Of a stretch of 64,000 nucleotides of DNA, positions 11,893-21,339 are shown piece by piece; within the stretch, counting starts at the first letter, position 1; each line of letters opens with the position of its first letter. Below the pieces are notes generated by a model that saw only the letters and a program-made list of their open reading frames with translations, did no database searches and was not told the DNA's origin. The translations under genes and the position numbers were made by a program. This DNA is from Microstegium vimineum (taxonomy: Eukaryota; Streptophyta; Magnoliopsida; Poales; Poaceae): positions 51,906,122-51,970,121 of the forward strand of contig CM039127.1 of assembly GCA_022036555.1 (NCBI GenBank). Reading direction: 5' to 3'.

Positions 11893-12800
11893 GCAGAAGC
11901 TCCAAAGCATCGGTCTCGATCTACGTGTATGTGTATGTGGACACTACACTGCTGCACGACGACACAGCCAGCACAAGTGCACAAACACACACGCATACGC
12001 ACTAGTAGTGTTATATCAAGATAGCGAGTTCAATGAGTACACCAATCGGGTAGAGAAATGGACATAGCCGCAGTAGTCTATTCTCTAAAACATCGTTTAC
12101 ACAACCGTTTGAGTAAAAGATTGTTTTTTATATCTCTGTAAACAATTTTTTTTATATATCTTATATGTAGTTTAGATAGTCATTTTTATTTTCTATCTTT
12201 AGCTAGCGAAGAAATCTGAAATTAATCGAGGATATTTATATTTTGATATTCAATGAAAAAAAAGCTGTTAAAGAGTTAAAATATACATTTATATAAATTA
12301 AAAAAGATATAAGTGACTCTTGGAGATGCTTTTAAGGGATTTTGCCATAGACCTCCATATAATCGGTGCAGTTGGCACTAGAGACAGTCAGACATTGCGA
12401 TTTGTGATCTCAAATTTCGCTGCTGCCTTTCTTCTTTTCTTCTTCCTCTTTTCCCTTGATGGGTAATAATCCTAGTCTTCCTTCGAGTCAACTTCTTCGA
12501 CCATGCATGCAGGTCAGTTAGCTACATATATGCTTCTGCTACGAAGGTCCATTTGATTATCTCGATCCCTGTCCCACCCTCCAAGCACCGAATACGTTTG
12601 ATTGCAGCGCGGCCGGTCAGCAAGTCAAGCACGAGGCCACTAGATAGCCTACAACAAATTCCACAGCCATGTCCTGTCCTGTCCTGTCCTTTCACAGCGT
12701 TTTAATGGTCCTATTGAATCCATTTGTCCATCGCCGTGTGCCAAGAAACGCACGGCAGAGGGATGCATGTGTTGACACTAACTAGATCACCACACCGGTA
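11893..12800 (-). repeat. Segmental duplication, extra distal copy
   Basis: Matches the distal part of copy A (about 7100-8110) and of copy B (15543-15835 and 20530-20860): GCAGAAGCTCCAAAGCATCG, ATCAAGATAGCGAGTTC, GGTGCAGTTGGCA, GCTACGAAGGTCCATTTG and GCGGCCGGTCAGCAAGTCAA recur in the same order. A (TCCTG)n microsatellite lies at about 12670-12692. It abuts the receptor-kinase stub at 12807, so the gene that once separated the two blocks has been deleted. Confidence 0.7.
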
Positions 12801-12873
12801 CAAAGAGCAGCGAAGAGAAGATGAGCGCAGCAGCAGCAGCTAGTGCTACGTAGATGGGGTTGGGAGGCAGCAT
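12787..12873 (-). pseudogene. Signal-peptide stub of a lectin receptor kinase
   Basis: ATG at 12873 starts the same MLPPNPIYVALA signal peptide as the gene at 2676-5308. Homology stops near 12807 and the frame ends at 12787-12789 in unrelated sequence. The lectin, PAN and kinase parts are absent. With its intact upstream block (to the right) this is a deletion relic; if transcribed, it would encode a ~28-residue secreted-type peptide. Confidence 0.7.
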
Positions 12874-13083
12874 GGCCGGAGCACGATGATGGAGGACAGG
12901 TGTAGGAGCAGGCATCAATAATAGTGTATCATAAACGCGCAGTGACAATGGCGTGTGTGCTCATATGCTTCTTTCCTAGGAAGCACAGCTACGTATTGTG
13001 CATAAACAAAGAGGTGATGAGCTGAATAATTCAACGACTAATTGTACTAGAAATACATGGTTGAGATCAGCCTCAACCACTAC

Positions 13084-13334
13084 CTCAATTCAAAACTACA
13101 AGTCATTTCAAAAAATTTAAAGAGTCAAAGCATTTTAGGTTTGACCAAAATCATAGAGAGAAATACAAATATTTATAACATCAAATAGGTATACTATAAA
13201 AATATATTTAATGAACAATCTGATGATACTTAGTTAGTATTATAAATGTTGCTATCTTATTATATAAATTTAATTAAAAATATTTTGACTTTTCAAGATT
13301 CTTGGATGCCTTATAATTTGGGACCAAGGAAATA
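13084..13334. mobile_element. Degenerate Stowaway-like MITE (copy in duplication B)
   Basis: The left end (CTCAATTCAAAACTACAAG) and the right end (CTTATAATTTGGGACCAAGG, then a TA-containing flank) are imperfect inverted repeats around a symmetric AT-rich core. Same insertion as 5571-5800, here with both ends. Confidence 0.5.
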
Positions 13335-13479
13335 GTATACTAAGAGGCGATGGCCTATTGCCATACCTCAACAAGAGTCCGAGGCCAACCCTGCTACTGA
13401 AGCAAAAGCAAGGAGAGGGGGAGTAGCAGATTATCTCACAATTTTTCTCCTAATCTTACTACTAACCCAATGATTGGAC

Positions 13480-14348
13480 CTTCACCAAGCCAATCATCTT
13501 CATCGACTTAGTGAACTAAAATAGCTCGAGACATGGTGAGGATGTTCACAAGCTGTCAGAATGTCTCGATGAACTCGAGCACAATCTGTCCTCCATTGAC
13601 GCAATCCCAAACGAAAGTGGTGAAGTGGTACTTGACATCGATGTGCTTGCTCCGATTGTGGAGGACATGGTTCTTGGCGAGGGTGATAGCGGGCTAATTG
13701 TCCACCATCAGTGCTAGCGGACGAGTTTCCGCATTGGTCAGCTCGCCCAACACTCGAAGCAGCCAGACAACCTGGCATGCCACCATGGCCACCACAACAT
13801 GATCGGCCTCGCACATAGACAATGCCACAATATTTTGCAGTGACTATCAGGCAATCGAGGCCGATTCGAGTAGAATGAGCATGCCAGAGGTACTCTTCCA
13901 CCCTTCGATGTCGCTCATCATGTCCTTATCGCTCAGGCAATTGAGGTCGATTCGAGTAGAATGAGCATGCCGGAGGTACTCTTCCGCCCTTCGATGTCGC
14001 TCATCATGTCCTTATCTCTGAAGCTCTCGAGTCACAGACCAATTTCACTGGTCTTGTGGAAGATAATACCCTAGTACGCCATCCCCTTGACGTAGCATAA
14101 CACTCGTTTATCGTGGCTCAATGATCCTCTAGTAGATCTTTCATGCACCTACTCACATACCCGCCCCTAAGCATGATGTCTGACCAAGTATGAGTCAAGT
14201 AGCCTAACTCGCGGATGATGCTCTGGTAGTTAGTCGCATCCACCTTTACCGCGGTGCTAGCCTTTGATAGCTTCAGCCACTTCTCCATTGGAGTCATGCA
14301 TGGCTTGCAGCCACTCATGTCACTCTCACCACGTACGTGCACTGGCAC
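13480..14348 (-). mobile_element. Ty1/copia RT/RNase H remnant
   Basis: Minus-strand peptides match the copia RNase H region: CKPCMTPMEKWLKLSKAS, NYQSIIRELGYLTHTWSDI and GGYVSRCMKDLLEDH at 14118-14348. Further pieces in shifted frames down to 13500 cover the SDIEGWKSTSGM region and VDNQPAIALAKN-type sequence. Many frameshifts and stops make it non-functional. No LTR is attached. It predates the segmental duplication. Confidence 0.7.
13848..14019. repeat. 86-bp tandem duplication inside copia debris
   Basis: Two adjacent ~86-bp units (13848-13933 and 13934-14019) share CGATTCGAGTAGAATGAGCA and TCGCTCATCATGTCCTTATC with few differences. Confidence 0.8.
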
Positions 14349-14599
14349 AAGGTGATGGAGTTTCTCCCCTATCTCACTTCGATGCCGAGGTAGTAGGAGT
14401 CGGTTAAGGTCGCTAATGTGGAACTAAGCCGAAGCCATCGAAGTCCTCCGTGCAGGGGCTTCGGCTTCGGTGATGTTCAAGTCATATTCACGTACACACC
14501 GACGATGAGCTCCTCCTCCCCCGTCATCACGTTTAGAGCGCGTGCTCTGTTAGGCGGCGCGTAAAACCAAGCTCACTTAGCATGACATCAAGCTTAAAT

Positions 14600-16328
14600 A
14601 AAATAAGTACTGAGAAATTAATTAAAAAATGAAGCGAATTATAATTTAAAACAGAAGAAGCAATCAAAAGCCTAGAGTTGACTAGTAGCAACAGCAGCAG
14701 CAGCTAGGAAGGACAGATCGAGGCGGCCAGGCGACGACCGGGTCAAATAGTTATCTGGTGCCCGCAATGGTTAGCTATTTAGCTAGCTAGATGTGACGTG
14801 ACAAGAAAAAAATAGGAGAGAGTAGTCACTAGCTACGAGCAAATAACCTATCTATTTTACGTAGCCCAAGACTATGTGAGATGAACATTTGGATCCAGTA
14901 CAATATATTAATCTTTTTTATTATCTCTCACCTCCACATTAACTGATTAGGTAGCTAGTACTAGCTATTAGCTTTGCAGACGCCTTTGGATGAATATATC
15001 AACAGTCTCGTGGGTTGGAACAGTCGTCGTTACGCATAATGAATACCATGATCAAGTAGGGCTGGCATGCACTGCACGGCCGCCCGGCCACGACTCGTTG
15101 CCGGACGGGACGGCGGCGTCAACGACGACGACCCGGCGGTGACCATCTCCATCGATCTCCCGGTAGCGGTAGGCCTGGCATGCATGCATGATGCATGACA
15201 CTAGCTAGCTGATATCTGATATGATGGTACGGTGCGTCGTCGTCGTCATCGTTGTGTGCGTGGCACAGCAAGGGCCACGTACAGCCTCTCCTGCCCATGT
15301 GCATGCATCACCCGGACCGGATCGAAGCGGCACTGCCGCAGAAATATCTCACCAAGCTGTATAGATCCGGAGCACGTACTGGTTGGTGCCTGCAAGGTGT
15401 GTGTCTGTGGCATGGAAACTTTAAATGATTTTGTTAAAAACTAGATTTAAAATCTTTCTAATAATACTAACTATGTAATATAAATATTAATATTTTTTAA
15501 TATATATTTAGTTAAAGTTTTTGTTAGAAAGTCCAAATAGCACATATCTAGGGAGTACTTGCAGAAGCTCCAAAGCATCGGTCAGACATTGCAGAACGAC
15601 GACACAGCTAACTAGCACAACTTGTGTAAACAATCAAGTGCACAAGACACACAGGCATACTACACACTAGTGTTATCAAGATAGCGAGTTCGACGTCGTC
15701 CTACGAATTGAGTATGCAACTGGTGGTCTCAACTCTCCAGTTATGTTGCCTTCTTCTTTGCCTTGACAAAGTCGGCCGAGAATATTCGGTGCGTCCATCT
15801 GGCAATAATCCTACCCGCCATCTCTAGTAACCATTATTATTTTTCTGCTGCCACCCAAATTAACCGTATGAGTATTCCGTTGTCAGTTGTTTCATAGATG
15901 ACGGGCGTGTAGATCTATTGCAAGGAGAAGATAGGCAAGGCCGTTTGAGCGAAATGCAAACGCCCCTCTGAAATATATTAAACTAGATCTGATTCACGGT
16001 CTCTCCACTCGTTTGCACTAAAGGATTGCAATAGTGGGGCACTTAGTTGGAAATGATGTGGACATCTTACATGAAGATATAAAATATTTAAAGCATGTTT
16101 GGATCACACCTCCTAAATTTTAGTGACTAAATTTTAGTCACTTTTGTGACTAAACTGCTAAGCAAACGAACTAAAATAGGACTAAAGTGAATTGATTGCA
16201 TTAGTCACTCAAAAGGTACTAAAAAGGACTAAAATATAACTTGAACTACTTTAATGTTGAGATTTGAGTACATTACATATGTACTACTCAGCAATCTAAA
16301 AACATAGTGATTTGAGTACATTACCTAG
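14600..16328. other. Upstream duplicate sequence and MITE fragment
   Basis: No gene. 14990-15835 continues duplication copy B. From 15836 the sequence is unrelated. 16090-16255 looks like a MITE (repeated TAGTGACTAAATTTTAGTCAC-type motifs in both orientations). GATTTGAGTACATTAC occurs twice, at about 16262 and 16309. Confidence 0.4.
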
Positions 16329-16589
16329 CAGTGACAGAACCAGGGGGCCACGGCCCACGGCCCCCTATGCCACAAAATTTTATTAAATCCCCTCTATAAA
16401 GTAAGCTCAAATGAAAAAAAAAACTAGTTTCTTTTATTCTTTTTCATATAATAATCACTTTTATGTGCTGTCACAAAAAAATCTATTATTATATAAATAT
16501 TTATATCATATATATATACTTAGCTCATCTTAATATTTTGTTTAGCTACACTGGCCCCCCTCTTTTCCATTGTGATGGTTCCGTCACTG
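16329..16589. mobile_element. Non-autonomous hAT element
   Basis: 261 bp flanked by a perfect 8-bp duplication TTACCTAG (16321-16328 and 16590-16597). Terminal inverted repeats CAGTGACAGAACCA and CAGTGACGGAACCA (read inward) differ at one base. The 8-bp duplication and CAGTG ends identify the hAT superfamily. No transposase. Confidence 0.85.
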
Positions 16590-16598
16590 TTACCTAGG

Positions 16599-18217
16599 TG
16601 AAGGAACATGGACCCTTTGGCCCATGCAGTTTAGATTTTGGTGTTTGATGATCAACATAACCAAATTGGACTAATGAGTTTGCAAGTGTTTATTTTGTAG
16701 TCCAATAAGATGCAATCATACTTTGGACATAGGCAACACCTCAAACAAGACATTTGAAGCATATAGAAGACCTAAAAGATCAAGCAAAGTCCAAGCATGA
16801 AGGATGGAACCTACTCGAAAGCAAGACCACGAAGATAAAAAGTCTTCCGGACGCGAGGCGACGAGTGTTCGGACTTTTGGAAATCAGCCCGGATGAAAAC
16901 ACTGAAGAAACGAGCTCCGGACGCTACTATTTCTAAGGTCCGGACTAATGGCGATGAGTCTGGACACCTAGGGTTCGGTCTGCGAAATTCAGTGAGTCCG
17001 AACGCTATGAACAGTGCTCGACCGGACCATAGGTGCTTGCGTCCGAACACACACAAAGAAGAACCCGAGAGCTCCAAGGGCTCCGGACGCTGTCCGGAGT
17101 GTAGCGTCCAGACCAAAGATTGTGTCCGGACTCCATGCAGAAAGGTTCTAGAGGCGCGCGAAGACTCCAGACACTGTCCGGACCGAGGACTCCGAACTAA
17201 TGACATCGTCCGGACCCACCAGTCAGCCTCACCGCACATAAGACTGTTAGGAGGTCCGAACGCACAACAATTGGTCCGGACCCCTTTGATGTCCGTGTCC
17301 GGAGCTACGCAGAGGAGCGACATCAAGGTTCCAATGGCTCCATTTGGCTTGGGGACTATATATATAACCCTTGGTCGGCCAAATGAGATAGTGGAGACTT
17401 GAGAAACATTCAAGGGTGTTGATACACAATTCTAGTACTCTCCATATGCATAGTGCTTAGAGATATACTTGGTGATTAGCATAAGTGCTTTGCGAAGTGC
17501 TTAGGTTAGTTAGACCACTCATATGCACTTGTTCTAGGTGTAAGCCTAGTGTTTAGTGAGGTTTGCATACCTCTTGATCAAGGGTGCTTGCGCGCACCAA
17601 TCTTGTACTCGGTGGGGCTTGTATTCTTGCGTGATCACACCAACCGTGTTTGTGGTGTGGCCGCCACCGGTGTACCGAAGGGAACAAGGCCCGCGGCGTT
17701 TCAGCTGGAAGCTTGATAGTGAAGACGGCGGGGAACATCCGGGAGAGGCTTGCCGGAAGGCACATCGGAGACCCACTTGCGCGTGGGGAGAGCCCGAGGC
17801 TATCCACGGAGTTACCCGACCGGGCGCTTGGCCCTTGCGCGGGATTCCTCGCGAGGGGCTCCAACGAGGACTAGGGAGAAGCTTGTGCGCTTCTCGATAC
17901 CTCGGTAAAAATACCGGAGTCGTAGATGGGAGTTTGCATCTCTACCTTGCTCTTTACCTTCCGCACTTACTTGTTTACCTTGTGTTCTTTACCTTTCCTA
18001 GCTTAGTTGATAGGCTAGTTGGTAGGTTTGGAAACTAGGTTGCATAACTCTTTTGCGGTAGAGATAGAAACACTAGCAAAACGATAGTTGCACATCTAGA
18101 TAGTTTATCCTTTACATAGGTCCTATTAGGGGTTGAAATAGAGGCCATAGTTTAGAGAGTAGTCTTTAAGTGACCTAATTCAACCCCCCCCCCTTCTTAG
18201 GCATCACGATCCTTTCA
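16599..18217 (+). repeat. 5' LTR of the copia element
   Basis: 1619-bp LTR with TG...CA ends. Its first third (about 16845-17290) is rich in GTCCGGAC/CCGGACC-type motifs. A TATA-like GGGACTATATATATAACCC lies at about 17353, followed by the leader. The last ~185 bp are repeated at 18797-18978. The ORFs inside are by-products of the repeat, not genes. Confidence 0.8.
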
Positions 18218-18219
18218 AT

Positions 18220-18231
18220 TGGTATCAGAGC
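18220..18231 (+). promoter_or_regulatory. Retrotransposon primer-binding site (initiator tRNA-Met)
   Basis: TGGTATCAGAGC directly follows the LTR after two bases and is the canonical plant copia primer-binding site complementary to the 3' end of initiator tRNA-Met. Confidence 0.9.
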
Positions 18232-18276
18232 CGGTTGGCACATCTTTGGACTTTAGGCTTCACCGCCTTCGAATCG

Positions 18277-18802
18277 ATGACTCTAGGAGAGGGAAGGATG
18301 GATACCTCTAGGGCCCTACACTTTGACGGCACTAACTTTCCCTACTATAGTGCTAGAATGGCTTGCTATCTAGAAGCGGTTGATCTAGGTGTTTGAAGAG
18401 TCACTCGTGACGGGATGAAACCCCTAAAGAATCCCGCAAAAAGAAATTCATTTCAATGCAAGAGCTAAAAATTACTTATATGAATCTTTTACTGTGGATG
18501 TTTTCAATCAAGTTTTTACTTTACAAACATCCCATGAAATTTGGCTAAAATTGCATGAGCTCCATGACAGCACAAGCAATGTCTGTGAGCAAAAACATTG
18601 TCTAACTAAGTCAACCTACGAGTCCTTCAAAATGAATGAAAATGAGCTTGTCAAAGACATGTATTCTCGTTTGTGTCTAATTGTCAATGAGCTTAATTCC
18701 ATAAGTTTGACAAAGCTCAAAGATGTGGACATTGTGAGGAAGATCATCTCGGTGCTACCATATGACAAATATGCATCCATCATCACCATTCTTCACAACT
18801 AG
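18277..18802 (+). pseudogene. copia gag (UBN2-type) remnant
   Basis: Starts at ATG 18277, or at 18298 (MDTSRALHFDGTNFPYYSAR). An in-frame TGA at about 18393 interrupts it. After a frame change the ORF 18494-18802 carries the typical gag segment (FTLQTSHEIWLKLHELHD, VKDMYSRLCLIVNELNSI, IISVLPYDKYASIITILHN). It is cut off at the deletion junction with the 3' LTR. Gag forms the retroelement particle; this copy is dead. Confidence 0.75.
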
Positions 18803-19010
18803 GTTGCATAACTCTTTTGCGGTAGAGATAACAAAACACTAGCAAAACCATAGTTGCACATCTAGATAGTTTATCCTTTGCATAGGTTCTGTTAGGGGTT
18901 GAAATAGAGGTCATAGTTTAGAGAGTATTCTTTAAGTGACCTAATCCACCCCTCCTCTTAGGCATCACGGTCCTTTCACTAGGGTTGCGTCTTGTCGAGA
19001 GTCGGCACAG

Positions 19011-19109
19011 GCGGCAGCTGTTCCTCATCCGCGCCAAAAGCCAGCGGCAACTGTTCCTCATCCGCGCCAAAAGTCAGCGTCTGCTGCTCGTCAGCCGCGC
19101 CAAAAGCCC
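19011..19109. repeat. 33-bp tandem repeat, three copies
   Basis: Three 33-bp units start at 19011, 19044 and 19077, sharing the core CCGCGCCAAAAG. GC-rich, in sequence immediately right of the copia element. Confidence 0.8.
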
Positions 19110-19140
19110 GCGCTTGCGTGCGGTGTTGGCTATTGAAGTC

Positions 19141-20085
19141 TATGCTTTTTTTGCACTTTGCAGAAGCTGCGGTGACTACAGCAGTAGCCGCGGAGTGGTC
19201 GCCGCCGCCGCTAAGGACCCAGTGGCCTGCCAGGTAGGTGGTCCGCAGCCTGCTCAGCCAGCGTATCAGCCTAGGTAAGGGCGTGAGGTGGGCTAGGGCA
19301 CAATCTAAGACAACAGTTGCGGATGCGATCCCCCATGCTAGCCTGGATCAAAAAAGGTTGTATTAAGTTAATAACATTGTAATTGCCCCTGCCAAGTAGG
19401 AATGTTGTCACTAAAACGGACCACACAAAAAGCGGTGGCGACCTGGGCGCCTTGCCTACCACCGTCGGAGCAGGAGCAGGTGTGAGCAGCACATGCGGCG
19501 TCGACTTGCAGAGGCGGATGGTGGGGGCTGGAGGGGGTCATATGCCCCATAATCATCTGTTGATGCTTCTATTAGGTAGTAAAATATATGTATTTCATAT
19601 GTCTCCTATGGTTTTTTTTTGCACTTTACAGAAGCTGCTCAAAGCTGCGGTGACTGTAGCAGTAGACGCGGAGTGGTCGCCGCCGCGGCCCAGGAGCCAC
19701 CGGCCTGCCAGGTAGGTGATCCGCAGCCTGCTCAGCCAGCGTATCAGCCTAGGTAAGGGTGTGAGGTGGGCTAGGGCACAATCTAAGACAAAAGTTGCGG
19801 ATGCGATCCCCCACGCTAGCCTGGATAAAAAAAGGTTGTATTAAGTTAATAACATTGTAATTTCCCCTGGCAAGTAGGAATGTTGTCACTAAAACAGACC
19901 ACACAAAAAGCGGTGGCGAGCTGGGCGTCTTGCCTGCCACCGTCGGAGCAGGAGCAGGTGTGAGCAGCACATGCGGCGTCGACTTGCAGAGGTGGATGGT
20001 GGGGGGCTGGAGGGGTCATATGCCCCCTAATCATCTGTTGATGCCTCTATTAGGTAGTAAAATATATGTTTTTCATATGTCCCCT
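19141..20085. repeat. 478-bp tandem duplication of unknown sequence
   Basis: Two head-to-tail units, about 19141-19607 and 19608-20085. Landmarks recur 478 bp apart: CCAGCGTATCAGCCTAGGTA at 19258 and 19736, and CCACACAAAAAGCGGTGGCG at 19420 and 19898. Each unit has an AG-acceptor-like TTTGCACTTTRCAGAAGCTGC and a possible donor (CCAGGTAGGT), so it could be captured exon sequence, but I do not recognise a product. Confidence 0.75.
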
Positions 20086-20529
20086 TTTAATTCAGTCAAA
20101 GCTAAAGTTCTCGGAAGTGTAGTAAAAAATAACCCATTAAGACACATATACGACAGGTCAACTTCATCTCACGATTCAACAAGTAATATGATCTCTAATC
20201 GGTATATCGGTATTTCCTTTCCCTTATCTAAACAACAATCACTATATAATTTTGTATTTACAATTTTAGATAATACTAGTGAACATGCACGTTCGGCATG
20301 CATGTGTCAAAACATTTGTAGTTTTAATTATGTAGTTTGTGGTCGGTTATCATCTTAAGTATAAATGCATTTGAAATATATGAAGAGCAATGTACGAACG
20401 AATGGGCCGGAATGGATCAATACTAGGATATGATGTAGCCATCTGCCTACACGTGTATATCAATCAGCAAGGTGCTCTTGTACATTTTGGGAAAACTTTG
20501 AACTTGTATCTCAAATCTCAAGCTTATAC
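20086..20529. other. AT-rich non-coding sequence
   Basis: No gene seen. A CTAG followed by a small hairpin (CATGC/GCATG) at 20276-20300 could be a minus-oriented Helitron end, but the stem is only 5 bp. Confidence 0.3.
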
Positions 20530-20860
20530 ACTGGCTATGTCGAGGTCCCATGTTAGGTGTACTGTACCATATACATGGATATATATGCTGCTACTGCTAT
20601 ATTGTTTTTCCGTCTCCCTCTCCCTCCCTAGCTAGTCCCTCCAAGCATGCGAATGTGAGCGCGGCCGGTCAGCAAGTCAAGCACGCGTAGGCTAGTAGGC
20701 TTCAACAAATTGCATGCAGTCTTGTCATATCATGCATGTCATCAAATCAAATCAAAGCTTTATATTTATATAGTAATCTATCGTCCGGCTTATTCAATCA
20801 ATCTGGTCCATCCCCGCTAGCCAAAGAGATGTGTTAACGCTAATTAATAGGTTACCACAC
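20530..20860 (-). repeat. Segmental duplication copy B, distal continuation
   Basis: Resumes the block broken off at 15835: GAGGTCCCATGTTAGGTGTACTG, CTAGTCCCTCCAAGCATGCGAA and GCGGCCGGTCAGCAAGTCAA follow in the same order as at 7660-8110 in copy A. Together with 15543-15835 it shows that about 4.7 kb of mobile DNA was inserted into this copy. Confidence 0.75.
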
Positions 20861-21339
20861 TCGTAAGGAGCTACATCTCGGTTGGTAGAGATGGATCAAA
20901 GATCAGCCTAGCTCACCATTTAGGTTGCCCGACATCTAACAGTGTGTTCGTGAATGTAAGAGTTGAGCCTCATATGGCTTTGAATTGTTTGGATTCTTAG
21001 CAGCTGTGTACCGTTCTTGGAGGCTACAATTTTGCTCCGTTATCTAAGAAGACAGTGTGTGGTCGTGTGGACGAAGGGAACATGTGCTATCCTCGCTTTC
21101 TAAGGCTTCTTGAAGGTACTATAATCAACCTTACATGACTTCATATGTTTCTGTATTTATGACACACACACACACATGATGTATTGCTTGACAAGATTGC
21201 CATAATACAGAATTCTCTATGGCAAGGTTGCCATTTTATTCCTTCAGCTCTACATAATACAACTCTAGAATTTGTGAAACAAAAGAAAAACAAAGCATCA
21301 ACTTCCAAGCTACTACTGAATGATCACAATGAAGCATCA
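20861..21339. other. Non-coding 3' flank of the pseudogene
   Basis: No gene seen. A short (CA)n tract lies at about 21163-21175. 21180-21339 is probably the 3' UTR remnant of the minus-strand receptor-kinase pseudogene. Confidence 0.4.

Larger units (their letters stand above)
12807..15835 (-). repeat. Segmental duplication, copy B (proximal part)
   Basis: Counterpart of copy A, from the signal-peptide codons through the Stowaway-like MITE, copia debris and distal landmarks. It is interrupted at about 15836 by a nest of mobile elements and resumes at 20530. It retains the copia RNase H region deleted from copy A. Confidence 0.8.
16599..18978 (+). mobile_element. Internally deleted Ty1/copia element (LTR-gag-partial LTR)
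   Basis: Target-site duplication CTAGG at 16594-16598 and 18979-18983. Complete 5' LTR 16599-18217 (TGAAGGAAC...TCCTTTCA), primer-binding site TGGTATCAGAGC at 18220-18231, broken gag, and then only the last ~182 bp of the 3' LTR (18797-18978). Protease, integrase, reverse transcriptase, RNase H and most of the 3' LTR are missing. The junction at AACTAGGTTGCA joins gag directly to the 3' LTR. Confidence 0.85.

Noticed and set aside
16811..17413. 200-residue minus ORF and 169-residue plus ORF
   Set aside because: Both lie wholly inside the 5' LTR of the copia element and are produced by its GC-rich GTCCGGAC repeats.
19000..20085. CRISPR-like array
   Set aside because: The repeats are contiguous tandem units without unique spacers, in a plant genome; ordinary tandem duplication.
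20276..20300. Possible minus-oriented Helitron end (CTAG plus hairpin)
   Set aside because: The stem is only 5 bp and no second landmark was found; chance occurrence is likely.
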